From contig JAGQVR010000147.1 in NCBI GenBank assembly GCA_020437875.1, positions 1-6,965 of the forward strand: DNA of 6,965 nt. Reading direction: 5' to 3'. The DNA comes from Flavobacteriales bacterium (GTDB taxonomy: Bacteria; Bacteroidota; Bacteroidia; Flavobacteriales_F; PHOS-HE28). The notes beneath the pieces were generated by a model. It was not told the origin of the DNA and ran no database searches. It saw only the letters and a list, made by a program, of their open reading frames with translations. A program made the translations under genes and the position numbers. Shown piece after piece: positions 6,176 to 6,965 of the stretch (position 1 is its first letter; each line of letters begins with the position of its first letter).

Positions 6176-6943
6176 ATGGCGAACGAGGAGTACCTGAAAC
6201 GCGAAGGGGAGTTCACCTACATCGATGTCGGCGATGGCCCGCCATTGATCTTCCTGCATGGCCTGTTCGGTGCGCTCAGCAACTTCGAAGGACCCATCAA
6301 GCACTTCGGTGGACGCTACCGGGTGTTGATGCCGATGCTGCCGCTCTACACCCTGCCGATGCTGAACACGAACGTGCCGGCACTGGCTGATTTCCTCGAT
6401 CGCTTCATCACGCATGTCGGCGTTCTCCAGGTGAACCTGCTGGGCAATTCACTTGGCGGTCATGTGGCCCTGGTCTACTGCACCAAGCATGCGCAGAAAG
6501 TGCGCACCTTGATCCTCACCGGTAGCAGCGGCCTCTATGAGAACGCGTTCGGCGGCAGCTTCCCACGTCGCGAGGACAAGGAGTACCTGCGCAAGAAGAT
6601 CGCGCTCACCTTCTTCGACCCGAAGCATGCCACCGACGACCTGGTGGAGGAGTGCTACGTGACGGTGAACGACAAGTCGAAGCTGATCCGCATCCTCTCG
6701 CTCGCCAAGAGCGCGATCCGCCACAACATGGCCAAGGACCTGCCGAACCTGAAGATGCCCGTATGCCTGATCTGGGGGAAACAGGACACGATCACACCAC
6801 CGGAAGTGGCCGAGGAGTTCCATTCGCTGATCCCGCAGAGCGAGCTGTTCTGGATCGACGAATGCGGCCATGCGGCCATGATGGAACACCCCGAAGCGTT
6901 CAACGGCATCGTGGATCGTTGGCTCGGGAAGACGTTAGGATGA
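6176..6943 (+). CDS. Alpha/beta-fold hydrolase
   Basis: A 255-residue single-domain alpha/beta hydrolase with no signal peptide, so probably cytoplasmic. The oxyanion-hole motif is HGLFG at 28-32. The nucleophile elbow is GNSLGG at 90-95 with Ser92. The likely acid is Asp204 in WGKQDTITPP (200-209), and the base is His232 in CGHAAMMEHPE (230-240), so the triad is complete. The span of about 120-190 forms the cap. The start is well fixed: an in-frame TGA lies at 6149-6151 and no other ATG occurs between it and 6176. The GGAAGG before the ATG is too close to act as a Shine-Dalgarno sequence. The substrate cannot be told from sequence; esterase, thioesterase or C-C hydrolase activity are all open. 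From memory, similar hydrolases are found next to mraZ in other Bacteroidota, which hints at a lasting link with envelope biology, but this is unproven. Confidence 0.93.
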   Translation: MANEEYLKREGEFTYIDVGDGPPLIFLHGLFGALSNFEGPIKHFGGRYRVLMPMLPLYTLPMLNTNVPALADFLDRFITHVGVLQVNLLGNSLGGHVALVYCTKHAQKVRTLILTGSSGLYENAFGGSFPRREDKEYLRKKIALTFFDPKHATDDLVEECYVTVNDKSKLIRILSLAKSAIRHNMAKDLPNLKMPVCLIWGKQDTITPPEVAEEFHSLIPQSELFWIDECGHAAMMEHPEAFNGIVDRWLGKTLG

Positions 6944-6965
6944 AATTCAAGTGTGGATTGGCACG
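6940..6965 (+). CDS. Start of a downstream gene, cut by window edge
   Basis: An ATG at 6940-6942 overlaps the hydrolase stop as ATGA and opens a frame reading MKFKCGLA before the window ends. The 4-nt overlap is the same kind of junction seen through the dcw operon, which is the only reason to call it a gene. Eight residues are too few to identify a product. Confidence 0.5.

Noticed and set aside
5989..6390. 133-residue plus-strand open frame starting before the hydrolase
   Set aside because: Its second half is a shifted reading of the hydrolase gene, its first 60 or so residues show no domain, and it is explained by few stops in high-GC DNA.

Overview
This window is the upstream end of a division and cell-wall (dcw) cluster on the minus strand, plus a divergent alpha/beta-hydrolase operon on the plus strand. 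Most likely source: a high-GC member of the Bacteroidota, plausibly a Flavobacteriales lineage. This rests on (i) the order mraZ-rsmH-ftsL-like-ftsI-murE-mraY with no murF between murE and mraY, (ii) a short FtsL-like protein of the Bacteroidota type, (iii) a FtsI transpeptidase with a C-terminal PASTA-like domain, (iv) start codons without a usable Shine-Dalgarno sequence, and (v) TAnnTTTG-type -7 promoter elements. The species assignment is inference.

Layout. Positions 1-361 hold the 5' part of mraY (cut by the window edge), 361-1824 murE, 1821-3929 ftsI, 3926-4348 the FtsL-like gene, 4345-5250 rsmH and 5240-5698 mraZ, all on the minus strand and transcribed from mraZ towards mraY. Every junction overlaps (11, 4, 4, 4 and 1 nt), so the six genes look like one translationally coupled operon. 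A 477-nt intergenic region (5699-6175) separates this operon from a plus-strand hydrolase (6176-6943), whose stop overlaps the start of another gene that runs off the window.

Function. MraZ is the operon's DNA-binding regulator. RsmH methylates 16S rRNA. The FtsL-like protein and FtsI belong to the septal peptidoglycan machinery. MurE and MraY carry out a cytoplasmic and a membrane step of peptidoglycan precursor synthesis; the MurE DNPR motif predicts meso-diaminopimelate as substrate.

The genes are ordinary; the intergenic region is the part that deserves attention. Directly upstream of mraZ are 10-bp-phased TGGG repeats that match the known MraZ operator pattern. A second TGGG pair with the same phase, in the opposite orientation, lies about 120 bp away, followed by a weaker third pair. 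The same region holds four alternating copies of ATCAACA, several short palindromes and a local excess of GATC. I found no evidence for a wholly new biological system; the strongest lead is a possible two-sided MraZ control region between the dcw operon and the hydrolase.
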